Positions 9,214 to 17,456 of a DNA stretch of 64,000 nt are shown here, one piece after another (position 1 is the first letter of the stretch; each line of letters opens with the position of its first letter). A model generated the notes under the pieces. The model was given only the letters and a program-made list of their open reading frames with translations. It was not told the origin of the DNA and did not search any database. A program made the position numbers and the translations under genes. The DNA comes from Serratia plymuthica (lineage in GTDB: Bacteria; Pseudomonadota; Gammaproteobacteria; Enterobacterales; Enterobacteriaceae), in assembly GCF_018336935.1 (NCBI RefSeq), contig NZ_CP068771.1, positions 4,774,001-4,838,000 on the forward strand, given 5' to 3'.

Positions 9214-9898
9214 GGTTATCGAGCGTCCGCGACTTGCCAGACCTGCCGTTCAACCAGTCGCGGGGGAACGGCGCCTTCGGTCCAGGCCCGGCCATGCTTA
9301 CAACCTCTCTCTGTGGTTTCGGTGAATCATTGTTGAACGGCAAAAGGGAGCACCTCCGGGCCTTTAGTTCTAAGCATGGCATCAATCATGGTATTGTTTG
9401 TATCTTCCTTAATAATTTACTGATAAATATATAATTTATATGTCTATTAATAATGGAGTGGGAATAAGGTTTCTCTCAATTATTTGATTTTATTGTAAAA
9501 AATAAAAGTTGATGGTGATGGTTACTACGTCTTTCATGGCGTACATCGCACCTATGTAAGAGAGCTGCATCGATACCATGTTCCGGATAAGGAATGCCGA
9601 CATGGTATCGAGAACGCTCGGCAGCCCAGATGTCAGCAGTATCAGCAGTAACTGTTTGCCAGTCTCCACTATGGTGTTGGTATGGCTGACTCATCACCAT
9701 CGGCCTCGCCACTGTTACCCGCAAGCACGGTGTTGTCGGCGCCTGATTGTCCCCCCTTTCTGTACCATTGTGTGAAGTTTCCTGGCAGCGGTTGAAAAGG
9801 GGTACAGTCCCCCAACTATCAGAAGGCTTAGGCCCTTAACTGCTTGTGCCTCAACGGCATCACATTCCCCATTCCCATGAGCGCCCCGGATCAAATGC
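9214..9898. other. non-coding junction between defence block and TetR cassette
   Basis: No gene is supported here. Composition falls from GC-rich near 9300 to very AT-rich at 9400-9500 and rises again. The stretch holds a perfect 10-bp inverted repeat (listed separately) and short frames on both strands with no protein-like character. It is most simply read as the scar between two independently acquired blocks. Confidence 0.5.
9571..9610. repeat. 10-bp inverted repeat, 20-nt spacer
   Basis: The arms CGATACCATG (9571-9580) and CATGGTATCG (9601-9610) are perfect reverse complements separated by 20 nt. No T-run follows on either strand, so it is not a typical intrinsic terminator. It could be a recombination or protein-binding site, or chance. 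Confidence 0.5.
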
Positions 9899-10549
9899 TT
9901 ATCCGCCCGAGTGGTCGTTGCCACCGTGCGCGGCCATGAACATGGCGACGGCCGACCGGCAATAGGATTCGATTTCGTTGTCGTCCTCTGCTCTCGCCGG
10001 ATCGAAGCGCACGATCATCAGGAGATCGGATCCTTTGAAAAGTGCGGCAAACAGGCGGGCAGACCCGAGAGGATCGGGCACGTTCAGAAGCGCCTTCGCG
10101 TGCAACTGGCGCAACAGGGCCTCGATTTGGGCGATGACATGGGCGGGGCCGGCTTCGTAATGCAGCTTGCTTAACGAATTTTGAGTCGTCTTGTCGGCCA
10201 TGACCATAGCTTCGACACTGCGGACGTCAGATCTCAACAGCGTGCGAAGCAGGGATGATCCCACCGCCATCAGTTGATCTTCGACCGAACCCTGGACGCC
10301 TTCAAGAAGGGTCTGTGGCGCAAACAACTGATGGCAGCCGGCCGCGATGGCAGCGCTGAACAGCGCCTCCTTGTTCTCGAAATGCCGATAGATGCTCAGC
10401 TTGGATATCTTCGCCCGCTGGGCGACCTTGTCCATTGTCGTCGCTTGAAAACCCAGTTCCACAAAGAGTTCGTTTGCGGCGTCGACTATCGTTTGGCCAA
10501 GTGCTTCGTTGGTGGGGCGGCCGCGTCGCCCCTGTTTTTTTTCGTTCAC
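9899..10549 (-). CDS. TetR/AcrR-family transcriptional repressor
   Basis: The 216-residue product has an N-terminal TetR helix-turn-helix at residues about 15-60 (TIVDAANELFVELGF, then MDKVAQRAKISKLSIYRHF), followed by a helical ligand-binding half. The basic, Gly-rich leader (KKQGRRGRP) is common in this family. It is transcribed away from a flavoprotein-methyltransferase pair. The intergenic region has GTATC/GATAC repeats over a good promoter, so it most likely represses that pair and itself. The ligand is unknown. Codon use is GC-rich, unlike the AT-rich DNA on either side, which suggests that the whole cassette was acquired. Confidence 0.85.
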   Translation of the reverse strand: MNEKKQGRRGRPTNEALGQTIVDAANELFVELGFQATTMDKVAQRAKISKLSIYRHFENKEALFSAAIAAGCHQLFAPQTLLEGVQGSVEDQLMAVGSSLLRTLLRSDVRSVEAMVMADKTTQNSLSKLHYEAGPAHVIAQIEALLRQLHAKALLNVPDPLGSARLFAALFKGSDLLMIVRFDPARAEDDNEIESYCRSAVAMFMAAHGGNDHSGG

Positions 10550-10563
10550 GTTTATTCCGGTAC

Positions 10564-10606
10564 TTGACAGTATCTTAAATTAAAATATAGGATACCTCAT
10601 AGTATC
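10564..10606 (+). promoter_or_regulatory. promoter with probable TetR operator
   Basis: TTGACA at 10564-10569 is followed after 16 nt by TATAGG at 10586-10591. GTATC at 10570-10574, GATAC at 10591-10595 and GTATC at 10602-10606 form inverted repeats. The GATAC-N6-GTATC palindrome covers the end of the -10 box, and AGTATCTTAA occurs twice. A repressor bound here would block the plus-strand genes and probably tetR as well. Confidence 0.6.
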
Positions 10607-10711
10607 TTAATTGTGCAAGCGTGTCGGTAGCTGTCTGCGCCCTCATCGGGTTCCAGGGCGTGACACGTGCTCCTTCCCGGGCTTCAATCAAACGCGGATA
10701 AACGAGGTTCT

Positions 10712-10831
10712 ATGAAACGACGATCCCTATTGAAATTGGCCGCGCTTTCCTCCGCCGGCCTCGCCCACGAAAATTCGACCGCTAAGTCAGCATCAACCAT
10801 CGACAAACCCGGAGCCCATCATCATGAATGA
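10712..10831 (+). CDS. 39-residue ORF with twin-arginine signal, overlapping the next gene
   Basis: The frame begins MKRRSLLKLAALSSAGLA, a good twin-arginine-like signal start (R3-R4 then a hydrophobic run), and continues for about 20 hydrophilic residues ending in GAHHHE. It stops at 10831, so its last codons overlap the ATG of the flavoprotein gene at 10824. Two readings are possible: a translated leader coupled to the next gene, or the joined ends of a Tat-exported protein whose body has been deleted. The second seems likely, because a Tat signal followed by so short a tail has no obvious use. Confidence 0.45.
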   Translation: MKRRSLLKLAALSSAGLAHENSTAKSASTIDKPGAHHHE

Positions 10832-11717
10832 CGTCATCATCATCGGCGGCAGCTTTGCCGGCCTCGCCGCCGCCCTGCAACTCGGCCGCGCTCGCCGCAA
10901 CGTCATCGTTCTCGATACCGGCCGGCAGCGCAACCGCTTCGCCGGCCACTCACATGGCCTGCTTGGCCACGATCACAAGCCACCGCTGGACATCCTGGCC
11001 GAGGCGCGGCAGCAGCTGACGCGCTATCCCACAATCAGGCTGGTCAATGCCCGGGCGGAGAGCCTGTCTGGCGCCATCGACGATTTCTGCGTCGTCACGG
11101 ACGATAACGAATGCCTAAGGGCACGTCGCCTGATCCTGAGCTATGGCGTCGTTGATCAGATGCCTGACGTCCCGGGATTTGCCGAAAGCTGGGGCACGTC
11201 CATTGTGCCGTGCCCCTACTGCGACGGCTTTGAAGTCGCCGGCAAGCATTGGGGCCTCGTCTGGTCCGGCCCGCAGTCGCACAACTATGTCCGGCTGTAC
11301 CACGATTGGACCGACACGTTGACGGTCTTCGCCGATGGCCGCGACATTGCGCCCGAAATCCGCGCCGATCTGGCGCGTCGCAACATACCTGTCGTTGATG
11401 GCCGGATCACGGAAATCGCTCGTGGCGAGGGCCAGAATGCCACCGTCAAGCTCGGTACCGAATCCAGTGTCGCAGTCGATATCTTGTTCGCGCATCCGCG
11501 CAACAAGCCGTCTGCAAGCCTGCATGAATCACTGGGACTCGCCACGGTCGACACCCCGCTCGGCATTGCCATCAAGGTCGACGAGCGCCGCGAAACCAGC
11601 ACGCCCGGCATCTACGCCGCCGGTGATCTTGCCAACCCAGCGATGGCCTCGGTCACCACGGCAATATCGCAGGGCGCGACGGCGGGTATTTCCGCTCAGC
11701 AGTCGATGCTGCTTTGA
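10824..11717 (+). CDS. thioredoxin reductase-like FAD/NAD(P) oxidoreductase
   Basis: The 297-residue protein has an N-terminal FAD-binding Rossmann motif (IIIGGSFAGLAAALQLG, from residue 5), a CPYC redox-active disulfide at C130/C133 and a C-terminal FAD-contact motif (GIYAAGD, near 270). This is the low-molecular-weight thioredoxin reductase layout. It is slightly shorter than the usual ~310-320 residues, and the central NADPH-binding half is poorly marked: around 150-160 I see no clean GxGxxA motif (LVWSGPQSHNYV). It may therefore act on a small molecule or a partner other than thioredoxin. It lies under the TetR-regulated promoter and is followed after 48 bases by a methyltransferase. Confidence 0.8.
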   Translation: MNDVIIIGGSFAGLAAALQLGRARRNVIVLDTGRQRNRFAGHSHGLLGHDHKPPLDILAEARQQLTRYPTIRLVNARAESLSGAIDDFCVVTDDNECLRARRLILSYGVVDQMPDVPGFAESWGTSIVPCPYCDGFEVAGKHWGLVWSGPQSHNYVRLYHDWTDTLTVFADGRDIAPEIRADLARRNIPVVDGRITEIARGEGQNATVKLGTESSVAVDILFAHPRNKPSASLHESLGLATVDTPLGIAIKVDERRETSTPGIYAAGDLANPAMASVTTAISQGATAGISAQQSMLL

Positions 11718-11765
11718 AAGCGCAGATTCCCTTCTGTTAAGAGCGAATCAGAACCAGGAGATCTC

Positions 11766-12629
11766 ATGACAGAGCAAAATGCTTATCAGGTCGCCGACTG
11801 GAATGGCCAAAGCGGGGAGCGTTGGGTTGCCAACCAGGCCCGGCTCGACGCCATGGTGGCGGTGTTCGGCCAGGCCGCGATCGAAGCCGCCGCGCCTGCG
11901 AAGGGCGAGCGCGTGCTGGACGTCGGCTGCGGCGCGGGCGCGTCAAGTTTGGCACTGGCCGCCTGCGTTGGTGCGGGGGGCCAAGTGCTGGGCGTGGACA
12001 TATCCGAACCGCTGATCGACCGAGCGCGCGCGCTTGCGCCGCAGGATACGCCGGCCCGGTTCCAGGTGGCCGACGCCAGTAGCGCTGAACTGCCCGAGGG
12101 CGCGTTCGACATCCTGTTCTCGCGTTTCGGGGTGATGTTCTTCGACGATCCGACAGGGGCGTTCGCCCACTTGCGACGCGTGCTGCGGCCGGGCGGGCGG
12201 GTCGCTTTCGTTTGCTGGCGCAGCGTTGCCGAGAACGATTGGGTGCGCCTGCCGATGGGAGCGCTCAAGGGCATCGTCCCGCTGACCGCGCTGCCCGATC
12301 CCGAAGCGCCCGGCCCATTCTCGTTCGGCGACCCTGGGCGGGTGGAGCGCATCCTGACGGCAGCCGGCTTTACCGATATCGCTATCGCGCCCTTCGATGC
12401 TTCCGTCCCGTTCGGCAAGGGCGGGACGCGGGGCGCGGCGATCGACGACGCGGTGAAAATGACGCTCGAGGTCGGCCCGCTGTCGCGTGCGCTCGCTGAT
12501 CAGCCCGACGACATCCGCGCCCACGCTTCGGCCGCGGTTCGTGCCGCCTTCGCGGGCCTCCCCGGCGAGCGGTCGGTGATGATCGGTGGCGCGGCGTGGA
12601 TCGTCATGGCACGCAATCCGGCCAGCTGA
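11766..12629 (+). CDS. class I SAM-dependent methyltransferase
   Basis: The 287-residue protein has the SAM-binding motif I VLDVGCGAG at about 50-58, an acidic residue ending strand 2 (VLGVDIS, about 75-81), and the post-motif region (FDILFSRFGVMFFDD) of UbiE/Methyltransf_11-type enzymes. The substrate cannot be read from sequence. It follows the flavoprotein gene in the same direction with a ribosome site (AGGAG) before the ATG at 11766, so the two are probably one transcript controlled by the divergent TetR. A likely terminator follows at 12646. Confidence 0.85.
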   Translation: MTEQNAYQVADWNGQSGERWVANQARLDAMVAVFGQAAIEAAAPAKGERVLDVGCGAGASSLALAACVGAGGQVLGVDISEPLIDRARALAPQDTPARFQVADASSAELPEGAFDILFSRFGVMFFDDPTGAFAHLRRVLRPGGRVAFVCWRSVAENDWVRLPMGALKGIVPLTALPDPEAPGPFSFGDPGRVERILTAAGFTDIAIAPFDASVPFGKGGTRGAAIDDAVKMTLEVGPLSRALADQPDDIRAHASAAVRAAFAGLPGERSVMIGGAAWIVMARNPAS

Positions 12630-12645
12630 CAGGGATTAACAGGGA

Positions 12646-12680
12646 AGACGCGCCCCGTTCGGTGGAGTGGGGCGTCTTTG
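12646..12680 (+). terminator. probable intrinsic terminator after the methyltransferase
   Basis: A GACG..CCCC arm at 12647-12656 pairs with GGGGCGTC at 12669-12676 with a two-base bulge, followed by a short TTT run. It lies 17 bases past the stop codon of the methyltransferase gene and closes the GC-rich cassette. Confidence 0.55.
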
Positions 12681-12700
12681 GCCGGGTAGATTGATGTCCC

Positions 12701-12750
12701 AATAACTAAACTCGCGTAATTGCGTTTTTTTTTGTTTTTGTGTCTGGTAA
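12701..12750 (+). repeat. terminator-like direct repeat, copy 1
   Basis: The block AATAACTAAACTCGCGTAAT (12701-12720), then TTGCG, a T-run and TGTCTGGTAA, is a near copy of 22707-22755. Here the hairpin stem is worn (CTCGC/GCG..) but the T-run is longer. The two copies lie about 10 kb apart in the same orientation. Confidence 0.6.
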
Positions 12751-13161
12751 TGATGAGTAAGTTTTGGCATCGCTTGTTGCGATAGAAGAAAGTTTTAGCT
12801 GCTAAAGTTTTTGTGAGTGCTTACCTTTGATTGTGCTGCCTCATATCTGAACTGGCATTCTTGTTGCCCGTGAAAAATTGGGTTTGGATGTCAGCTATGT
12901 GCCAGAAGCGGAAGTTATTAACATTGTGCTCTGTGTCAATCTACGGGAGCAGTTCAAAGTGTAGTTTTGATGCGAATGGATATGTTAGATTATGCAAAAC
13001 TCACCATGAGCTACTGGGTACAACAACCACTGGGAAGATAGTGATGATGGCTGGAGTTCCCAACTCATAGTCAGTAATTGTAGTCGCCCACAAGTGGACT
13101 TTGCCTTTGCTGTTACGCAGCTCCGGTCCTTAAATTAGGCGTCAAATACCCAAGGAAGCTC
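12751..13161. other. non-coding stretch with decayed coding sequence
   Basis: No intact gene is supported. Around 12865-12963 one plus-strand frame reads AREKLGLDVSYVPEAEVINI and onward to a stop, and around 12966-13070 another frame is protein-like; together they suggest a small gene broken by frameshifts. I do not recognise it. Just before 13162 an AAGGAAG ribosome site serves the next gene. Confidence 0.3.
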
Positions 13162-14484
13162 GTGGATATTCTAAATAATAGAGAGATTGCAATTGCGTTA
13201 TGGCTTCTAGCAATTTCGGTTTACATTTTTTCTTCATCAAAAATGGCAGCAGTTAGAAATGCCTTCAAAGGCGTCCTAGCGGCTTTATTTGTTAGACAAA
13301 TAATGCGTGTGCTTTGTTTGATGGTTGCTTACATGGCAATTGTCATTTACTGGCTTTCTGCATTAGAACTATGGAATTTTGAACAGCTAAAAAATACTGT
13401 TTTTTGGTGCGTTTCTGTTGGTTTTATGTCTCTATTTAAGCTTGATGAAATTAAAAAAGATAAGCTTTTTTTTAAGCGCTTAGTTTTAGATAACTTGAAA
13501 CTACTAGCGATTCTTCAATTTGTCGTTGGCGTATATACTTTCTCCCTTTGGGTCGAGATTCTGCTATTCCCTGTTTTAGCATTATTGGGAGCTATGCTAG
13601 CTATTGCTGAAACCGACAAAAAACATCATCAGGTTAAGACCATTCTAGAATATTGCCTTACTTCATTTGGGGTAGTCTTAATTGTTTACACTTTGTACAT
13701 GTTAATGACTAATTTCGGTGAGTTTGGGAAAGAAAAAACTGCATATGACTTCTTTATTCCTCCATTATTGACTCTTTTTTACTTACCATTCGTTTTCTTT
13801 ATGTTGGTTTATTCAACATATGAGCAGGTATTTGTTCGCCTTAGGCTTTCAATAAAGAGTCGGTTCCATAGATATGCGGCTGTACTCTTTGCATTTATAT
13901 TGTTTAATGTTCGGCTCAGCTTGCTAGAGCGATGGTCATTTCAAGTCGCCAAAAAAAACATAGAATCATACTCGGATCTAATTGATACCTTTAAGTATAT
14001 ATTGAAAGCGAGATATTCTGAGAGAAACCCAAAGGAAGTGCCAAAAGGGCAAGGTTGGAGCCCTTATAAAGCTAAAGAATTTCTCGTAAATGAAGGGTTG
14101 AGTACTGGATTTTACAATAGATCTTTCGAAGAAGAATGGCTTGCATCATCCCCTATGGGAGAATTTAGCGATGGTATTATCCCGGACAATATCGCTTATT
14201 ATGTTGAAGGCTCTGAAGACGTTGCAAAAGTACTGAAGCTTAAAGTGAACGTGAATGATTCTTCCAGAACCCATCAGGCATGTGAAAAGTTAGAGGCTGT
14301 TGCAGAAGCTTTGAGTATGTCAAGCTTAAGCTTGCCTTTATCTGAAGAGATGAAAAGTGCTATTTTAGGTTGTAATTCACATTCTGAGAGAGTTGAGGAT
14401 AAAACAATCACATTGATTGTTGAGCACTGGCCAAATCATAAGTTTAATGGGTTTGATCTCAAGCTACTGATATCAAGCATTTAA
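13162..14484 (+). CDS. multi-pass membrane protein of unknown function
   Basis: The 440-residue protein starts at a GTG (13162) preceded by a good AAGGAAG ribosome site. The N-terminal 240 residues contain about seven hydrophobic segments, including IALWLLAISVYIF, MVAYMAIVIYWL, VEILLFPVLALLGAML, VVLIVYTLYML and FFIPPLLTLFYLPFVFFMLVY. The C-terminal ~190 residues are soluble and contain no motif that I know. It is AT-rich and has no operon partners. Orphan membrane proteins of this form often sit among defence genes in accessory regions, but no function can be assigned. Confidence 0.6.
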   Translation: MDILNNREIAIALWLLAISVYIFSSSKMAAVRNAFKGVLAALFVRQIMRVLCLMVAYMAIVIYWLSALELWNFEQLKNTVFWCVSVGFMSLFKLDEIKKDKLFFKRLVLDNLKLLAILQFVVGVYTFSLWVEILLFPVLALLGAMLAIAETDKKHHQVKTILEYCLTSFGVVLIVYTLYMLMTNFGEFGKEKTAYDFFIPPLLTLFYLPFVFFMLVYSTYEQVFVRLRLSIKSRFHRYAAVLFAFILFNVRLSLLERWSFQVAKKNIESYSDLIDTFKYILKARYSERNPKEVPKGQGWSPYKAKEFLVNEGLSTGFYNRSFEEEWLASSPMGEFSDGIIPDNIAYYVEGSEDVAKVLKLKVNVNDSSRTHQACEKLEAVAEALSMSSLSLPLSEEMKSAILGCNSHSERVEDKTITLIVEHWPNHKFNGFDLKLLISSI

Positions 14485-14594
14485 CATAGTGCTGCTGTCG
14501 GACAAATTTTCCTCAAAGCGCGGCGTTAACGCCCGCTCCTCGCTCATAGCGGTTGTCGAAGCCGCTGGTTGTATGAGTAGAAGAGCGCTTACCG

Positions 14595-15083
14595 TCAGTG
14601 ATTATGATCCCTTAGGAAGACTGTCAGCACATCTTTCGGAGGAATACCTCCACATTCTGAAATTAACCAGCCAACGGCTCCTCGATGGTAGGTTCCATGA
14701 AAAAGCATGTGATTCAGCATATCCACGGCTGTCATCTCTCCGTTACCTCCATCGACAAAATTGAACTTAATGGTTTCTCCGAGATCAGCTGAATTTATTG
14801 AATTAACATACTGGATATACCAGTCCGTACCGTCGGTCATTTTAACTTCAAGTTCATCTACAGACGGTGTTTCTGGGGTATTTAGAGCCGTGTAACCGTG
14901 CTTCTGACCAGAAATATTGGCTCTGAAAATCATGTCTACTACATGAATATGATTCATCAGTCTTAGCATCAGGTGACGCTTTTCTGCATAAGTGGATTCG
15001 TTGATAATTTTAATTGTTTTTAGAGTTTCGGAGTCCATCCAACGCTTGTACTTCAGCAGTGTGACTATTGTGCTCTTATCCAT
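14595..15083 (-). CDS. DinB-fold protein
   Basis: The product is 162 residues from the ATG at 15083, which has GGAG seven bases upstream; an upstream in-frame start adds only 11 residues and lacks a ribosome site. It shows the DinB/YfiT four-helix metal-site pattern: a histidine in NHIHVVD and the C-terminal HGTYHRG pair. Members bind divalent metals and include thiol-dependent transferases, although many have no known activity despite the 'damage-inducible' name. The gene stands alone between an orphan membrane protein and the start of the minus-strand hydrolase block. Composition is AT-richer than the genes to its right. Confidence 0.8.
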   Translation of the reverse strand: MDKSTIVTLLKYKRWMDSETLKTIKIINESTYAEKRHLMLRLMNHIHVVDMIFRANISGQKHGYTALNTPETPSVDELEVKMTDGTDWYIQYVNSINSADLGETIKFNFVDGGNGEMTAVDMLNHMLFHGTYHRGAVGWLISECGGIPPKDVLTVFLRDHNH

Positions 15084-15306
15084 AATTATCTCCAGATTTG
15101 TCTGTACCGATAGCATATCAATAACGCATTTCTCTTGGCAGAGTTTTATTTTTTATAAGGCCACCGTTTAAACAGGGCGCGTTCGTTCCTCACTCAACGC
15201 CGCCAAAGAACACCGTTACTGGCAGTTTGGTGGCAAAAGTGGGCATCAGAACAGGTCCACCCAGTGTTTTTTGTTCAAGATGGCTTCTGGCTGCATAAAA
15301 TACCTG

Positions 15307-15329
15307 GCCCGCATCATGCGGGCTTTTTT
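15307..15329 (+). terminator. intrinsic terminator (plus strand)
   Basis: GCCCGCA TCA TGCGGGC followed by TTTTTT is a strong intrinsic terminator. No plus-strand gene lies just upstream, so it is probably the tail of a gene lost when this region was rearranged, or it blocks antisense reading into the fusion gene. Confidence 0.75.
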
Positions 15330-15343
15330 GTCCTTCCCTGCAT

Positions 15344-16567
15344 TCAGGCCCGTGTTTCCTTCAACAGCTGCTGAATAACCTGCTCTTGTTTCGCGTAGTC
15401 ACCTTCGCCAAAAGCGGTGTACCGCAGCTTTCCGGTTGCGTCAAAAATGTAGTGCGCCGGCCAGTACCTGTTACCGAAATTGTTCCAGATGGCGTAATTG
15501 TTGTCGGCCACAACGGGGTAGGGAAGCTGCCATTTGGCGATGGCCTTCGCCACCGCATCGGGGTCGTGCTCCCAAGGGTATTCAGGCGTATGCACCCCCA
15601 ACACCACCAATCCGTCCGCCCGGTATTTGTTTGCCCAATCGCGCACATGCGGCAGCGTGTGCTGGCAGTTGATGCAGTCGTAGGTCCAGAAATCCACCAG
15701 CACCACCTTGCCTTTTAACGAGGCGTTGTTCACCGGGCCGCCGTTAAACCAGTGGGTGCCGCCCGCCAGCGAAGGCAGCGTGTGGGTGATTTCCGGTTCA
15801 ACCACCGGCTGGAGTTGTACCCGGGGCTGTTGTACCGAAAGGTGCCGGCTGAGACGTTGTTCCAGATTTTGGGCGAATGCCGGTGCGCTTTGCAGGATGT
15901 TCTGGGCGCCGGAGGCAATCAGCACGACCGATGCCAGCATCAACGCCCCGGCGATCTGGCGAAGGCGCGACATGATTGCCATCCCTGGGCGCAAACGCGT
16001 CATCAATCCGTGTCCCGCCGCCCACAGCAACGCCAGCATCAATGCGCAGCCGCTGCCGTAGGCGGCAATCAGCAGGCCGACAGAAACCGGCTCCTTACCT
16101 ACTGCCGCCAGGCTAAGAAGTGCCCCGAGCACCGGGCCCGCGCAGGGTGACCACAATAAGCCGATTGCCATACCGGCCAGCAGCGCCGCGATAAGCCCGC
16201 GGTGACGGCGGCTGGAGTCATTGACGCGATTACCCAGCGAGACCAGCGGTGCGCTGATAAACTGCGCCGCCCGTGTGGAAAGCAGGGTCAGGGCGGTGAG
16301 CGCGAGGAAGGCCAGCGCGGCCCAGCGGCCGACGGCGGTGATGCTTGCCACCCAATGGCTGGCGACCGAAACCAGCAGCGCCACGGCAGTAAACATCATG
16401 ACCATCCCGGCGAGCAAGGCTGGCAATTGGCCTTTTTTGCCGCGTACGCTGGCGAAGACGAACGGAATGACCGGCAAGGTACAGGGGCTGAGCAGCGTTA
16501 GCATGCCCGCCAACAAAGCAATGATCAGCGACATAATATTCATCCGTATGGGGTTAATGAGCGTCAA
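15344..16567 (-). CDS. CcdA-like membrane / thioredoxin-like fusion (DipZ type)
   Basis: The 407-residue protein joins an N-terminal CcdA/DsbD-type membrane region (LSPCTLPVIPF near the start, then further hydrophobic segments to about residue 230) to a C-terminal TlpA/thioredoxin-like domain with a C298-I-N-C301 motif in VDFWTYDCINCQHTLPHV. In such proteins the membrane part carries electrons from cytoplasmic thioredoxin to the periplasmic thiol domain, giving a self-contained periplasmic reductase like mycobacterial DipZ. Its start overlaps the end of the alpha/beta hydrolase gene by 14 bases, so the two are probably co-transcribed. A role in keeping exported enzymes reduced or repairing them is inference. 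Confidence 0.8.
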   Translation of the reverse strand: MTLINPIRMNIMSLIIALLAGMLTLLSPCTLPVIPFVFASVRGKKGQLPALLAGMVMMFTAVALLVSVASHWVASITAVGRWAALAFLALTALTLLSTRAAQFISAPLVSLGNRVNDSSRRHRGLIAALLAGMAIGLLWSPCAGPVLGALLSLAAVGKEPVSVGLLIAAYGSGCALMLALLWAAGHGLMTRLRPGMAIMSRLRQIAGALMLASVVLIASGAQNILQSAPAFAQNLEQRLSRHLSVQQPRVQLQPVVEPEITHTLPSLAGGTHWFNGGPVNNASLKGKVVLVDFWTYDCINCQHTLPHVRDWANKYRADGLVVLGVHTPEYPWEHDPDAVAKAIAKWQLPYPVVADNNYAIWNNFGNRYWPAHYIFDATGKLRYTAFGEGDYAKQEQVIQQLLKETRA

Positions 16568-17309
16568 TCTTATCGACGGCCTGAGCGATAACCTGTGTGA
16601 CGGTATCGGGCCGGCTCAGCATAGAGACATGGCTGGCGGACAGGGTCGTGACTCTGGCATGAATGGTCTTCGCCATCGCGCGTTCGAGGTCGGGGTTAAT
16701 CATGCGGTCATCGGCGCTGACCACAAACCAGCTGGGTTTCTTCTTCCACGCTGCGTGGGTCACCTTGTCGCCGAAAGCGGCGGCGCGTATCGGTCCCTGG
16801 GTCGCGGTCAGAATATGCTGCTCAGTGGGCGGCAGGTCCTGAGCAAAATCCTTGGCGACTGCGGCCGGCGGCAGATAGAGGAAACCGCTCGCGGTTTTGG
16901 CAATGCCCGCGCTGCCCGGCGGGGCGGGAAAACTGTCGGCCAGTTCGGCGGTAGATTGTCCGTCGGCGGGCGCGAACGCCGCCACATACACCAACGCCTT
17001 GACGCGCGCATCGTTGCCCGCTTCGCTGATCACCGTTCCGCCCCAGGAGTGGCCGACGAGCACCACGTCGCCGTGCGCACGGGCAATGGCGCGGCGCGTG
17101 GCCGCAACATCGTCCCGGAGCGAGGTAAGCGGCAGTTGGACGGCAATCACGTCAATGTTGCGCGACTGCAGTTTTTCAATGACCCGGTTCCAACTGCTGC
17201 CGTCGGCAAATGCGCCGTGCACCAGCACCACGCTGTTGACGTTTTCCGCATAGGCGCTACCTGCGGTGGAGAGGGCGAACAGAGCAGCGGCAAGCATAAA
17301 TTTTTTCAT
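16554..17309 (-). CDS. exported alpha/beta hydrolase
   Basis: The product is 251 residues from the ATG at 17309, chosen over one seven codons upstream because GAGG lies at proper spacing and a clean signal peptide (MKKFMLAAALFALSTAGSAYA) then follows. The fold motifs are VLVHGAFADGSSW (oxyanion region), the nucleophile elbow GHSWGG with S88, an Asp near VSADDRMI and a His in ASHVSML. This matches the salicylate esterase/EstC-like alpha/beta hydrolases. The substrate is unknown; location should be the periplasm. It lies between the sensor kinase gene and the CcdA-thioredoxin fusion, which it overlaps. Confidence 0.8.
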   Translation of the reverse strand: MKKFMLAAALFALSTAGSAYAENVNSVVLVHGAFADGSSWNRVIEKLQSRNIDVIAVQLPLTSLRDDVAATRRAIARAHGDVVLVGHSWGGTVISEAGNDARVKALVYVAAFAPADGQSTAELADSFPAPPGSAGIAKTASGFLYLPPAAVAKDFAQDLPPTEQHILTATQGPIRAAAFGDKVTHAAWKKKPSWFVVSADDRMINPDLERAMAKTIHARVTTLSASHVSMLSRPDTVTQVIAQAVDKIDAH

Positions 17310-17456
17310 AATTAACCTCGTAAACGGCATTGAGTGGATTAATGACTGCGTTATTTGGCAGTGGAGACATTAAACCCATCGCGTGTGTTCACGAAGTGTC
17401 CAAAACCGCCCGGATTTGTCAGAATCCTTATACCGGGGCGGCTGAGATACAAAAGG

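Noticed and set aside
9476..9775. ORFs on both strands near 9.5-9.8 kb as an insertion-sequence fragment
   Set aside because: No transposase motif is visible and the peptides have biased, non-protein-like composition.
14489..14764. 91-residue plus-strand ORF
   Set aside because: Its second half runs antisense to the well-supported DinB-fold gene, and there is no ribosome site.
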